Part shown: one piece after another, positions 1 through 4,934 of the stretch
How positions within the stretch are numbered: the stretch's first letter is position 1
How the letters are laid out: the number at the start of each line of letters is the position of its first letter
Source of the DNA: Burkholderia sp.
GTDB lineage: Bacteria > Pseudomonadota > Gammaproteobacteria > Burkholderiales > Burkholderiaceae
Direction of reading: 5' to 3'
NCBI GenBank assembly: GCA_028292565.1
Contig: JAQGMD010000084.1
Span: forward strand, 1 to 5,295
Length of the DNA: 5,295 nucleotides
The notes under the pieces: model-generated
What the model saw: the letters and a program-made list of their open reading frames with translations, nothing else
Database searches by the model: none
Told to the model about the DNA's origin: nothing
Made by a program: the position numbers and the translations under genes

Positions 1-232
1 GAGCCATCAGGTCGACGCCGGGTTTGTGCATTTCGCGGCCGCACACATGGAGTTCTCCGGAGTAGATCGTTTCGAGTCCGTTGATGCAACGCAGGGCGGT
101 GCTCTTGCCGGATCCACTACGGCCGATCAGGGCGACAACCTGGCCCATCTGCACGTTGAGGCTGACACCTTTCAGGATTTCGGTCTGGCCGAAGGATTTA
201 TGCACCTTGTCAAACTTGACGATCGTGTTCAT
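1..232 (-). CDS. Polar amino-acid-type ABC transporter, ATP-binding subunit (5' part only)
   Basis: This is the first 77 codons of an ABC importer ATPase of the GlnQ/HisP type; the rest lies beyond the window edge. ATG at 232-230 is preceded by the CAGGAGACAA box. The start reads MNTIVKFDKVHKSFG, with the aromatic A-loop residue Phe14 that stacks on adenine. A complete Walker A motif follows, GRSGSGKST at residues 37-45, where Lys43 and Ser44 contact phosphate and magnesium. The stretch LRCINGLE after Walker A is typical of this subfamily. The Q-loop, signature motif and Walker B are outside the window. It lies 34 bases after the second permease and is almost certainly its energy partner at the inner face of the membrane. 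The substrate cannot be read from this fragment. Confidence 0.94.
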   Translation of the reverse strand, partial: MNTIVKFDKVHKSFGQTEILKGVSLNVQMGQVVALIGRSGSGKSTALRCINGLETIYSGELHVCGREMHKPGVDLMA

Positions 233-235
233 TGC

Positions 236-245
236 TTGTCTCCTG
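236..245 (-). promoter_or_regulatory. Shine-Dalgarno box of the ATPase gene
   Basis: CAGGAGACAA on the minus strand, three bases before the ATG at 232. It is identical to the boxes before the other three operon genes and includes the 8-mer AGGAGACA that matches the proposed small RNA. A short inverted repeat (GTCGG 252-256, CCGAC 260-264) lies six bases upstream in the mRNA. Confidence 0.85.
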
Positions 246-266
246 TGTCTTGTCGGTGACCGACTA

Positions 267-911
267 TTAGCTCTTCTTGAACTTCCGCTCCAGGCTCGAC
301 GCGAGGCGGGAGAGCGGATAGCACATTGCGAAATACATCACTGCGGCGATGCTGAATACCAGGAACGGCTCGAAGGTCGAGTTGTTCACCACCCTGGACG
401 AGTACGTCAGGTCGAAGAATCCGATGACTACCGCGTACGATGAGTTCTTCACGATCTGGACCAGGAAGCCGACCGTGGGCGGAATCGCGATGCGGAACGC
501 TTGGGGCAAAATCACATGGGTCGCGGTTTGCACGGGTGTCAGCGCCAGGCAATCGGCGGCCTCCCACTGCGTGCGCGGCACGGCCTGGATGCATCCTTTC
601 CAGATCTCTCCGAGGTAGGCGCCGGCGTAGGCGGTCAGGGCGAGTCCGGCGGCGACCAGCGCCGGCAAGTCGAAGCCCGCCACGCTGATGCCGAAATAGA
701 CCACGAACATGATGATCGGCAACGGAATACCCTGGATCACTTGAACAACGATGCCGACGCTCTTGCTGATCCATTTGTTGCGGCTGCTGCGCGCCAGCGC
801 AATCGGCACTCCGAGGATAGTGCCGCCGACGAAGCCGAGAGCGGAAAGGACTATCGTCCATCCGGCGCCCTTGAAGATGAAGAACAGGTGGTCAATTGTC
901 AGTCCGTGCAT
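267..911 (-). CDS. Polar amino-acid-type ABC transporter permease (second permease)
   Basis: A 214-residue HisM/GlnP-family inner-membrane permease, normal in length. It has hydrophobic segments at about residues 17-40, 52-74, 84-101, 143-165 and 182-200. The stretch QGIPLPIIMFVVYFG (60-74) corresponds to the family's R-x-TPL-x-x-Q-x-F-x-x-YFG region. The cytoplasmic EAA loop that docks on the ATPase is at 114-137 (TQWEAADCLAL through VILPQA). The usually invariant glycine of this loop is alanine here (Ala123), which is mildly unusual. The last residues RKFKKS are basic and cytoplasmic. The start ATG is set by a well-spaced CAGGAGACAA box. It sits 24 bases after the first permease and should form a heterodimer with it. 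The family points to a polar amino acid or similar charged small molecule, but the exact solute is unknown. No periplasmic binding protein gene is visible; it may lie beyond position 1. Confidence 0.95.
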   Translation of the reverse strand: MHGLTIDHLFFIFKGAGWTIVLSALGFVGGTILGVPIALARSSRNKWISKSVGIVVQVIQGIPLPIIMFVVYFGISVAGFDLPALVAAGLALTAYAGAYLGEIWKGCIQAVPRTQWEAADCLALTPVQTATHVILPQAFRIAIPPTVGFLVQIVKNSSYAVVIGFFDLTYSSRVVNNSTFEPFLVFSIAAVMYFAMCYPLSRLASSLERKFKKS

Positions 912-913
912 TG

Positions 914-923
914 TTGTCTCCTG
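914..923 (-). promoter_or_regulatory. Shine-Dalgarno box of the second permease gene
   Basis: CAGGAGACAA on the minus strand, two bases before the ATG at 911. It is the second of four identical boxes and fixes the start of the 214-residue permease. Unlike the other three, I see no clear hairpin directly in front of it. Confidence 0.85.
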
Positions 924-935
924 GTGGTCCGGGTA

Positions 936-1619
936 TCACTGTTTGGCATTGAGACGACGACGGCGCGGGAACGCGATGTTGGCGCCCTGCTCCATCACCA
1001 GGCGCAACATCCACGACAAAGCGAGGTACGCCACCGCGATGACGATGTAGATTTCAAAACCGCGGAAGGTTTCGGACTGGATGCGATAACCGATCGCAGT
1101 CAGCTCTTCGGCGGATATCTGCGACATGATGGATGTCGCCAGCATCATCAATACAAACTGGCTGACAAGCGACGGATACATCTTCTCGACGGCTTGCGGC
1201 AGGATGACATGCAGGATCACGCGCCAGCGCGGCAGGCCCAGGCACTCGGCAGCTTCAAGCTGGCCCTTGGGAATCGACTCGATACCGGCACGAATGATCT
1301 CAGTGGTGTAGGCCGCGACGTTGATGACCAGGGCCAGGATGGCCGCAGTCAGTGCGGGTATCCGGATCTGCAACGCCGCCAGCCCGAAAAACAGCCAGAA
1401 CGCCTGGATGACCAGCGGCGTGTTGCGAATGATGTCCACATACCAGGCGACCGCCTTGCTACCCCACGGCCGGCCGTACACACGGATGATCGCGAATGCT
1501 GCGCCGACGGTGAAGCCCAACGCGATACTGAGGGCCGACATCTGGATGGTGAGCCAGATGCCGCTGAAGATGTCGCTCCAGTTCGTGGCGAGGAAGCTGA
1601 AATCGAACTCGTAGTCCAT
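936..1619 (-). CDS. Polar amino-acid-type ABC transporter permease (first permease)
   Basis: A 227-residue HisM/GlnP-family integral membrane permease. Membrane segments are visible at about residues 20-46, 66-82, 88-106, 150-167 and 189-208. The conserved region DIIRNTPLVIQAFWLFFGL (62-80) matches the family's R-N-TPL-x-x-Q motif. The EAA loop is canonical at 119-143: GQLEAAECLGL, then VILPQA, with the glycine that contacts the ATPase present. The C-terminus ends in a basic patch, PRRRRLNAKQ, on the cytoplasmic side. It starts 52 bases after the gguC-type stop and ends 24 bases before the other permease, so the two are translated from one message. It is closer to the family consensus than its partner. 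The solute is inferred to be polar and probably carboxylated, from family and neighbours only. Confidence 0.95.
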   Translation of the reverse strand: MDYEFDFSFLATNWSDIFSGIWLTIQMSALSIALGFTVGAAFAIIRVYGRPWGSKAVAWYVDIIRNTPLVIQAFWLFFGLAALQIRIPALTAAILALVINVAAYTTEIIRAGIESIPKGQLEAAECLGLPRWRVILHVILPQAVEKMYPSLVSQFVLMMLATSIMSQISAEELTAIGYRIQSETFRGFEIYIVIAVAYLALSWMLRLVMEQGANIAFPRRRRLNAKQ

Positions 1620-1623
1620 GGTT

Positions 1624-1633
1624 TTGTCTCCTG
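1624..1633 (-). promoter_or_regulatory. Shine-Dalgarno box of the first permease gene
   Basis: CAGGAGACAA on the minus strand, four bases before the ATG at 1619. It is identical to the other three operon boxes. Confidence 0.85.
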
Positions 1634-1636
1634 TGC

Positions 1637-1659
1637 GGCGTCCGCGGGTTGGCGGCGCC
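1637..1659 (-). other. Intercistronic GC-rich hairpin before the first permease
   Basis: Inverted repeat between the gguC-type gene and the permease. Arms 1637-1645 and 1652-1659 pair over 8 bp with a single bulged base at 1641 and a six-base loop. In the message it ends three bases before the Shine-Dalgarno box. No U-tract follows, so it is not an intrinsic terminator. It could stabilise the downstream transporter message or keep the ribosome binding site exposed. Confidence 0.6.
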
Positions 1660-1670
1660 TTTTCTTGTGG

Positions 1671-2678
1671 TCAGAGCTGGATCGATGCGCCGGGGCGTAG
1701 ATAGGTGTCGACCCGCCCGAAAGTGTTGCGCAGCGACTCGCCGAATCCGGGCAGGCTGATTTCGAAAGTGTCCCCGTCGCGCGTCGCTACGCCATCTGAA
1801 AAGGAGGCGGTCGCGGAACCGAAAAAATGGAGATGCACGTCGCCCGGCCGCAGGAACTGCGAATACTTGAAGTGGTGATATTCCAGATTCTCGATGGTGT
1901 GGCTCATGTGCTCTTCGCCGGTGCGGAAGCACTTTTCCCACAGGAGTTCGCCGTCGCGGAAGATCCGGCTGAAGCCGGACAGGCTCTTCGGCAGTGTGCC
2001 GACTTTAAGTTCGGGGCCGAACGAGCAATAGCGCAATTTGGAATGGGCCAGGTAGAGGTAGTTACGGCGTTCCATGATGTGATCGGAAAACTCGTTGCCG
2101 ACCGCGAAGCCAAGCCGATAAGGTTTCTGGTCCTGCCCAATCACATAAAGACCAGTGAGTTCGGGTTCTTCGCCGGCGTCTTCCGCAAATGCGGGGACGG
2201 GGATCGATCGCTGCGGATGGACGAGTATGCTGCCGTCGCCTTTATAGAACCATTCCGGCTGCACCCCGGGCGAGCCCGGTGGGGGGCGACCTCCGTCGAG
2301 ACCCCAGCGGAATACCCGCATCGAGTCGGTCATGGCTTCATGGGGGACGTGATCCTGGTGCATGGCGTCTCGCAGCGATGCGCTGCCCAGATGCGTCAGG
2401 CCGGTGCCGCTTACCAGGCAGTGGGCGGGATCTTCCTCGTGGTCGAGCGGGACCAGGATGCGGTGCTCCGCGAGGATCGCCTTGTAAGACTCGCCTTTCG
2501 CCGTTCCGACACCAAGCGACTCGACTTCAGCTTCGAGGCTGCGGCCATTGGCGATCGCGCACAGGGCTATCTGCCTGGTGGAGCTGACGTCTTTGACAAC
2601 GCCGACCTGTTTGCCGTCGTCGGTGATGACGCCGACGCGCCGCCGGTCCTTGTCGTCCAGAAATTGGATGAGCCGCAT
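1671..2678 (-). CDS. gguC: GguC/AraD1-family protein, fumarylacetoacetate-hydrolase fold
   Basis: A 335-residue soluble protein, close to the usual GguC length of about 330. I recognise the family from overall pattern: an N-terminal part beginning MRLIQFLDDKDRRRVG, the GguC-like stretch SGTGLTHLGSASLRDAMH (90-107), and a C-terminal FAH-type catalytic half. In that half the probable metal ligands are the E-x-E pair Glu171/Glu173 in EPELTGLYV and the acidic site GNEFSDH (194-200). SKLRYCSFGPEL (213-224) resembles the FAH substrate loop. FAH-fold enzymes act on 2-keto or acylpyruvate-type acids with Mg2+ or similar. GguC/AraD1 members are associated with sugar or sugar-acid catabolism, often beside sugar transporters and GbpR-like regulators, but the reaction is not settled. 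Here it is first in an operon with an amino-acid-type importer, suggesting that it processes the imported compound or a product of it. The start is fixed by the CAGGAGACAA box. Fold is secure; function is inferred. Confidence 0.88.
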   Translation of the reverse strand: MRLIQFLDDKDRRRVGVITDDGKQVGVVKDVSSTRQIALCAIANGRSLEAEVESLGVGTAKGESYKAILAEHRILVPLDHEEDPAHCLVSGTGLTHLGSASLRDAMHQDHVPHEAMTDSMRVFRWGLDGGRPPPGSPGVQPEWFYKGDGSILVHPQRSIPVPAFAEDAGEEPELTGLYVIGQDQKPYRLGFAVGNEFSDHIMERRNYLYLAHSKLRYCSFGPELKVGTLPKSLSGFSRIFRDGELLWEKCFRTGEEHMSHTIENLEYHHFKYSQFLRPGDVHLHFFGSATASFSDGVATRDGDTFEISLPGFGESLRNTFGRVDTYLRPGASIQL

Positions 2679-2683
2679 TTACT

Positions 2684-2693
2684 TTGTCTCCTG
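2684..2693 (-). promoter_or_regulatory. Shine-Dalgarno box of the gguC-type gene
   Basis: CAGGAGACAA on the minus strand, five bases before the ATG at 2678. A 5-bp stem (GGCGC at 2720-2716 with GCGCC at 2700-2696, read on the minus strand) lies two bases upstream in the leader. Confidence 0.85.
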
Positions 2694-2737
2694 ATGGCGC
2701 TGGTGGTGCTCATGCGCGCCTTTCCTTGTTGTGGGCA

Positions 2738-2749
2738 GACTATATAGTC
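2738..2749. promoter_or_regulatory. Perfect palindrome GACTATATAGTC, candidate operator
   Basis: A perfect 12-base palindrome in the lysR/gguC divergent region. It covers the -10 element I propose for the operon, a place where bound protein would block RNA polymerase. Part of its symmetry is simply the AT-rich promoter core. The likely binders are the divergent LysR protein or another regulator such as the FCD protein downstream; neither can be chosen from sequence. Confidence 0.5.
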
Positions 2750-2767
2750 GGCTTTCCCTCCTGTATA
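2739..2767 (-). promoter_or_regulatory. Candidate sigma-70 promoter of the gguC-ABC operon
   Basis: On the minus strand, a -35 TATACA (2767-2762, 4 of 6 to consensus) and a -10 TATAGT (2744-2739, 5 of 6) are separated by 17 bases. Transcription would start near 2732 and give a leader of about 54 bases with a small hairpin before the Shine-Dalgarno box. The weak -35 fits an activator-dependent promoter, as expected for LysR control. Confidence 0.5.
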
Positions 2768-2785
2768 TTGAATAATTTCCATAAC

Positions 2786-2793
2786 GTGATCAC
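2786..2793. promoter_or_regulatory. Palindrome GTGATCAC in the lysR leader, candidate binding site
   Basis: An 8-base perfect palindrome 15 bases before the lysR start codon. It could be a regulator half-site or an autoregulatory element, but a palindrome this short can occur by chance. Confidence 0.25.
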
Positions 2794-2808
2794 TTTTACG
2801 ACTCACAG

Positions 2809-3744
2809 ATGAAGAATACGATCGACGTGCTGATGTCCCGGCTGAGGATGAAACAGTTGCAGCTCCTGATCGCGCTGGACGACCACAAATCCATGCACAA
2901 GGCGGCAGGGGTGATGGCGATGACGCAGTCGGCGGCAAGCAAGGTGCTGCATGAACTGGAGTCGATGTTCGAGGAGCCACTGTTCGAGCGCTCGAAAAAG
3001 GGCATGCTGCCGAACCAGTTCGGCCACTGCATCATTCGCTATGCGAGGCTGATGGTGACCGACCTGACCGCCTTGTGCCGGGACGTGGCGGAAATCCGCT
3101 CCGGTCAGGGTGGCCGGCTGGCAATCGGAACCATCATGGGGGCCGTGCCCGAGGTGGTCGTGCCGATCCTGAACTGGTTACATACCAGGCAGCCCAACCT
3201 CTCGATCGAAGTCGTCGAAGACACGAGTCTGCGCATGCTGCAGCTTCTCGACGACGGGCGCCTCGACCTGGTGATAGGGCGGGCAAGCGTCAGCGATCAG
3301 CCTGGGAAGTATGTGTACCAGCCGCTGCAGGACGAAAGGGTTTCGGTAGTGGTGGGTTATGGACATCCCCCGATCAAAAAGAAGGACCTGAGCTTGCTCG
3401 ACCTGAAAGACCATCGCTGGCTGGTCTACCCGAGCTCGATGCCGATGCACACCCTGCTGGAACGGGAGATGGACCTGGTCGGATGGAGCATGCCATCGAA
3501 CCAGATCTCCACCGCATCGACCTTCGTCACGATCTCCATCCTGCAGAGAAGCACCGACATCGTTGCACTGTTGCCTACCGACGTGGCAGGCGTCTTCGCC
3601 AGGTACAAGATGATTCGCATACTACCGATCGAGCTGGGATCGAAATACCAGACATTCGGCATCGTGACGCGCAAAGGAGGCGCGCTTTCGCCAGCGGCTG
3701 ACCAATTCATCCAGTTGCTGCGGGACCGGAATCTGGTCCATTGA
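2809..3744 (+). CDS. LysR-family transcriptional regulator, GbpR-like
   Basis: A 311-residue LysR-type regulator of normal length. The N-terminal winged helix-turn-helix spans about residues 11-72; SMHKAAGVMAMTQSAASKVL is the helix-turn-helix and EEPLFERSKKGM the wing. The effector-binding domain (about 95-305) starts GRLAIGTIMGAVPEVVVPIL and contains the typical DGRLDLVIGR (158-167). The sequence recalls GbpR, which controls chvE-gguABC in Agrobacterium, and this fits the neighbouring gguC-type gene. It is divergent from the operon across 130 bases, the classic arrangement for a LysR protein that activates its neighbour in response to a pathway compound and limits its own expression. ATG 2809 is the first in-frame ATG after the stop at 2782, but no Shine-Dalgarno box precedes it; ATG 2833 would drop eight residues. 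It lacks the AGGAGACA box of the operon. Effector unknown. Confidence 0.93.
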   Translation: MKNTIDVLMSRLRMKQLQLLIALDDHKSMHKAAGVMAMTQSAASKVLHELESMFEEPLFERSKKGMLPNQFGHCIIRYARLMVTDLTALCRDVAEIRSGQGGRLAIGTIMGAVPEVVVPILNWLHTRQPNLSIEVVEDTSLRMLQLLDDGRLDLVIGRASVSDQPGKYVYQPLQDERVSVVVGYGHPPIKKKDLSLLDLKDHRWLVYPSSMPMHTLLEREMDLVGWSMPSNQISTASTFVTISILQRSTDIVALLPTDVAGVFARYKMIRILPIELGSKYQTFGIVTRKGGALSPAADQFIQLLRDRNLVH

Positions 3745-3756
3745 ACCGGACCGGGC

Positions 3757-3788
3757 AAAAAAAACCCGCTGACCTTGCGGCTAGCGGG
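3757..3788 (-). terminator. Rho-independent terminator of the candidate small RNA
   Basis: Read on the minus strand, GCCCGCT pairs its CCCGCU with AGCGGG (3788-3783 with 3770-3765). After a single A-C mismatch, a three-pair inner stem (G-U, C-G, C-G) is closed by a GCAA tetraloop of the GNRA class. Eight uninterrupted U follow (3764-3757). This is an excellent intrinsic terminator and clearly works on the minus strand; in the plus direction only a weak CTTAAAT follows. It ends 12 bases beyond the lysR stop. Confidence 0.88.
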
Positions 3789-3825
3789 CTTAAATCCAAT
3801 TCAAAGAGAGTTGGAGGAGACAGGT
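3757..3825 (-). ncRNA. Candidate trans-acting small RNA with an anti-Shine-Dalgarno seed
   Basis: A transcription unit of about 65-71 nt with promoter, short body and strong terminator but no open reading frame. The exact 5' end is uncertain (3819-3827). The 5' part is C/U-rich and appears single-stranded: CCUGUCUCCUCC (3824-3813), then a second pyrimidine stretch CUCUCUUUG. A weak CCAA/UUGG pairing and an A/U-rich linker precede the terminator, whose U-tail would suit Hfq. The core UGUCUCCU (3822-3815) is the exact reverse complement of AGGAGACA, found in the ribosome binding sites of all four operon genes but not of lysR or gntR. I infer translational repression of transporter/catabolic messages. 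Size and layout resemble the roughly 69-nt Burkholderia sRNA ncS27 and anti-SD sRNAs such as Bordetella RgtA, as I remember them; I could not align them. Expression is unproven. Confidence 0.72.
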
Positions 3826-3827
3826 TC

Positions 3828-3856
3828 ACTATAGCGCGCTGCAACATGACTGTCCG
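3828..3856 (-). promoter_or_regulatory. Candidate sigma-70 promoter of the small RNA
   Basis: On the minus strand, a -35 CGGACA (3856-3851, 4 of 6) and a -10 TATAGT (3833-3828, 5 of 6) are separated by exactly 17 bases. Start sites between 3827 and 3819 are possible, with G at 3821 at the standard distance. The -10 hexamer is the same as the one proposed for the operon. Confidence 0.6.
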
Positions 3857-3865
3857 CTTCATTTT

Positions 3866-3885
3866 GGTGATAGCAGTTATTCACC
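3866..3885. promoter_or_regulatory. Inverted repeat upstream of the small-RNA promoter, candidate regulator site
   Basis: GGTGA (3866-3870) and TCACC (3881-3885) form a dyad whose arms extend by TA/TA if one base is bulged. Its centre is about 55 bases upstream of the likely RNA start and its edge is 10 bases before the -35, a usual position for an activator. Read on the minus strand it also contains a T-N11-A spacing, the loose LysR consensus, but that motif is weakly informative. Confidence 0.4.
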
Positions 3886-3903
3886 AGACTGATTACACGC
3901 ATG

Positions 3904-3934
3904 AAAAAGCCCGCAGGCACGGCCTGCGGGCTTT
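3904..3934. terminator. Strong 13-bp hairpin terminator, better on the minus strand
   Basis: Arms 3906-3918 and 3922-3934 are perfect reverse complements over 13 bp, with a 3-base ACG loop. Read on the minus strand it ends in five U; read on the plus strand only three U follow before CGGG. It could end a minus-strand transcript from further right (see 3941-3979) and also stop lysR readthrough on the plus strand. Confidence 0.75.
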
Positions 3935-3940
3935 CGGGTC

Positions 3941-3979
3941 TCCAACGCATCCATCGTTGAATCGGATTTTTGTAATCCG
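3941..3979 (-). other. Two small hairpins upstream of the 13-bp terminator, possible RNA body
   Basis: Read on the minus strand, CGGATT/AATCCG pair across 3979-3963 with a five-base loop. Then UUCAACG pairs with CGUUGGA (3961-3941; seven pairs including one G-U) around a seven-base loop. Seven bases later comes the 3934-3904 terminator. Three consecutive stems on one strand with a terminator at the end suggest a short structured RNA or the 3' UTR of one. Promoter elements upstream are poor (best -10 candidates TATGTA or TAACAT near 3981-3990), so the unit is tentative. Confidence 0.3.
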
Positions 3980-4102
3980 GATGTTACATAGGTTCAGCAA
4001 AAAATTCTGATGAAAAGATTAATGGGCTAGTGGGACCTGATACCGAGCGCCTATTGGTTCCACGCGACTTTCTTTTGAGTCAAGACGCTATTGCTCCAAT
4101 GC

Positions 4103-4130
4103 TTGACCATTTGTCGGGAAAGCGGAGAAT
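4103..4130 (+). promoter_or_regulatory. Candidate promoter of the GntR regulator gene
   Basis: A -35 TTGACC (4103-4108, 5 of 6) and a -10 GAGAAT (4125-4130, 4 of 6) are separated by 16 bases. Start would be near 4137, giving a leader of about 40 bases before ATG 4177. The poor -10 keeps this tentative. Confidence 0.35.
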
Positions 4131-4176
4131 GGGCTTTGCGCCGGTTAATAGTGCTCAACGTAAAAGAAAGCGCATC

Positions 4177-4866
4177 ATGAAAACCATTGGGGGCAAGGTT
4201 CACGAGATCGACGCCGAAGGACCGCGGCGGGTCCAGGTCGCAGAATTCATCAGGGAATCCATCCTCACCGGTAAATTCCTGGCGGGGAGCCGGATTACCG
4301 AACGCCAGGTATGCGAGGAAACCGGCGCCAGCCGGTCATCGGTGCGGGAAGCGATACGTCAGCTGGAAACCGAGGGATACCTGAAGAGCATCCCGAATCG
4401 CGGCTCGGTGGTCGCCACGCTGACGGCCCAGGAAGCGGGCGATATCTATCAGGTGCGGGCTGTGCTGGAAGGGCTGGCCGTACGCAATTTCATCAAAATG
4501 TCGACGGAAGAGGAACGCGGGCTGTTACGGATCGCGTTGAAGGAGCTCGCTGCGGCGATAGACCGTAAAGAGGTTCCCGCCCAACTGAAGGCGATTGAAC
4601 AGTTCTACGATACGCTGCTGGGGGGATGCTATAACGTGACTCTGGTAGACATTCTGCGACTGCTGCACGCACGCATCGCGCGACTGCGCGCAACGTCGAT
4701 CGTCAGCCCCGGACGAATCAAGGAGTCGTTGACCGAACTCGAGAACATCACCTCGGCGATAGAAGACAACGATGCGACTCGCGCATGGGACGCAACTGTG
4801 CGTCATATGGAAATTACTTCAGCGGTCGCTTTGCAGGTAATAGGGCGCAAGCATGCTGAACACTAA
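4177..4866 (+). CDS. GntR-family transcriptional regulator, FadR/FCD subfamily
   Basis: A 229-residue cytoplasmic repressor-type protein of normal FCD length. The winged helix-turn-helix is at about residues 17-82: VAEFIRESILTGKFLAGSRI, then TERQVCEETGASRSSVREAI with the recognition helix, and LETEGYLKSIPNRGSVVA as the wing. The all-helical FCD effector domain spans about 86-220. Of the usual Asp-His-His-His metal site, the aligned positions read Ile140, Tyr144, Leu188 and His210, so three of four ligands are missing and it probably binds its ligand without metal. I chose ATG 4177: homology starts just after it, although its ribosome site (AAGAAAG) is weak. The frame is open back to GTG 4030, but those 49 residues do not look like the family. 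FCD regulators usually sense small carboxylates and repress neighbouring genes. No operator copy links it to the ABC operon. Target and effector are unknown. Confidence 0.9.
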   Translation: MKTIGGKVHEIDAEGPRRVQVAEFIRESILTGKFLAGSRITERQVCEETGASRSSVREAIRQLETEGYLKSIPNRGSVVATLTAQEAGDIYQVRAVLEGLAVRNFIKMSTEEERGLLRIALKELAAAIDRKEVPAQLKAIEQFYDTLLGGCYNVTLVDILRLLHARIARLRATSIVSPGRIKESLTELENITSAIEDNDATRAWDATVRHMEITSAVALQVIGRKHAEH

Positions 4867-4900
4867 GAGCAGGCGTTGAAAAGATGTACCGAAAATGAAC

Positions 4901-4929
4901 ACAGGGCGGACACAATGTGCCCGCCCTGT
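4901..4929. terminator. Convergent hairpin terminator between gntR and the small-protein gene
   Basis: ACAGGGCGG (4901-4909) pairs perfectly with CCGCCCTGT (4921-4929); the loop may add a short CAC/GTG stem. It lies 32 bases past the gntR stop and five bases past the stop of the minus-strand small ORF. U-tracts are weak on both sides (CACTTTC on plus, GTTCATTTTC on minus), so I read it as a shared bidirectional terminator of moderate strength. Confidence 0.6.
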
Positions 4930-4934
4930 CACTT

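Noticed and set aside
501..1700. A 399-codon open frame on the plus strand opposite the two permeases.
   Set aside because: It is antisense to two clear permeases with conserved motifs. The encoded sequence is rich in Arg, Asp, Gln and His, as expected of the reverse frame of GC-rich membrane genes, and matches no family I know.
1827..2747. A 306-codon plus-strand frame opposite the gguC-type gene.
   Set aside because: It lies fully across the GguC/AraD1 gene and the divergent promoter region, with no ribosome binding site that I can see. It is a codon-bias shadow.
3822..3996. The 7-mer AGGTTCA occurs at 3822-3828 and 3990-3996, near the 5' ends of both proposed short RNAs.
   Set aside because: Surrounding sequences do not align further, and a shared 7-mer at this distance can be chance.
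3741..4010. An 89-codon plus-strand frame starting at the end of lysR.
   Set aside because: It runs through both terminators, the small-RNA gene and its promoter, has no Shine-Dalgarno box, and its composition does not look coding.
4030..4176. A 49-residue N-terminal extension of the GntR protein from GTG 4030.
   Set aside because: GntR/FCD proteins begin close to the helix-turn-helix, as with ATG 4177. The extra residues resemble no domain, and the best promoter candidate lies inside this stretch.
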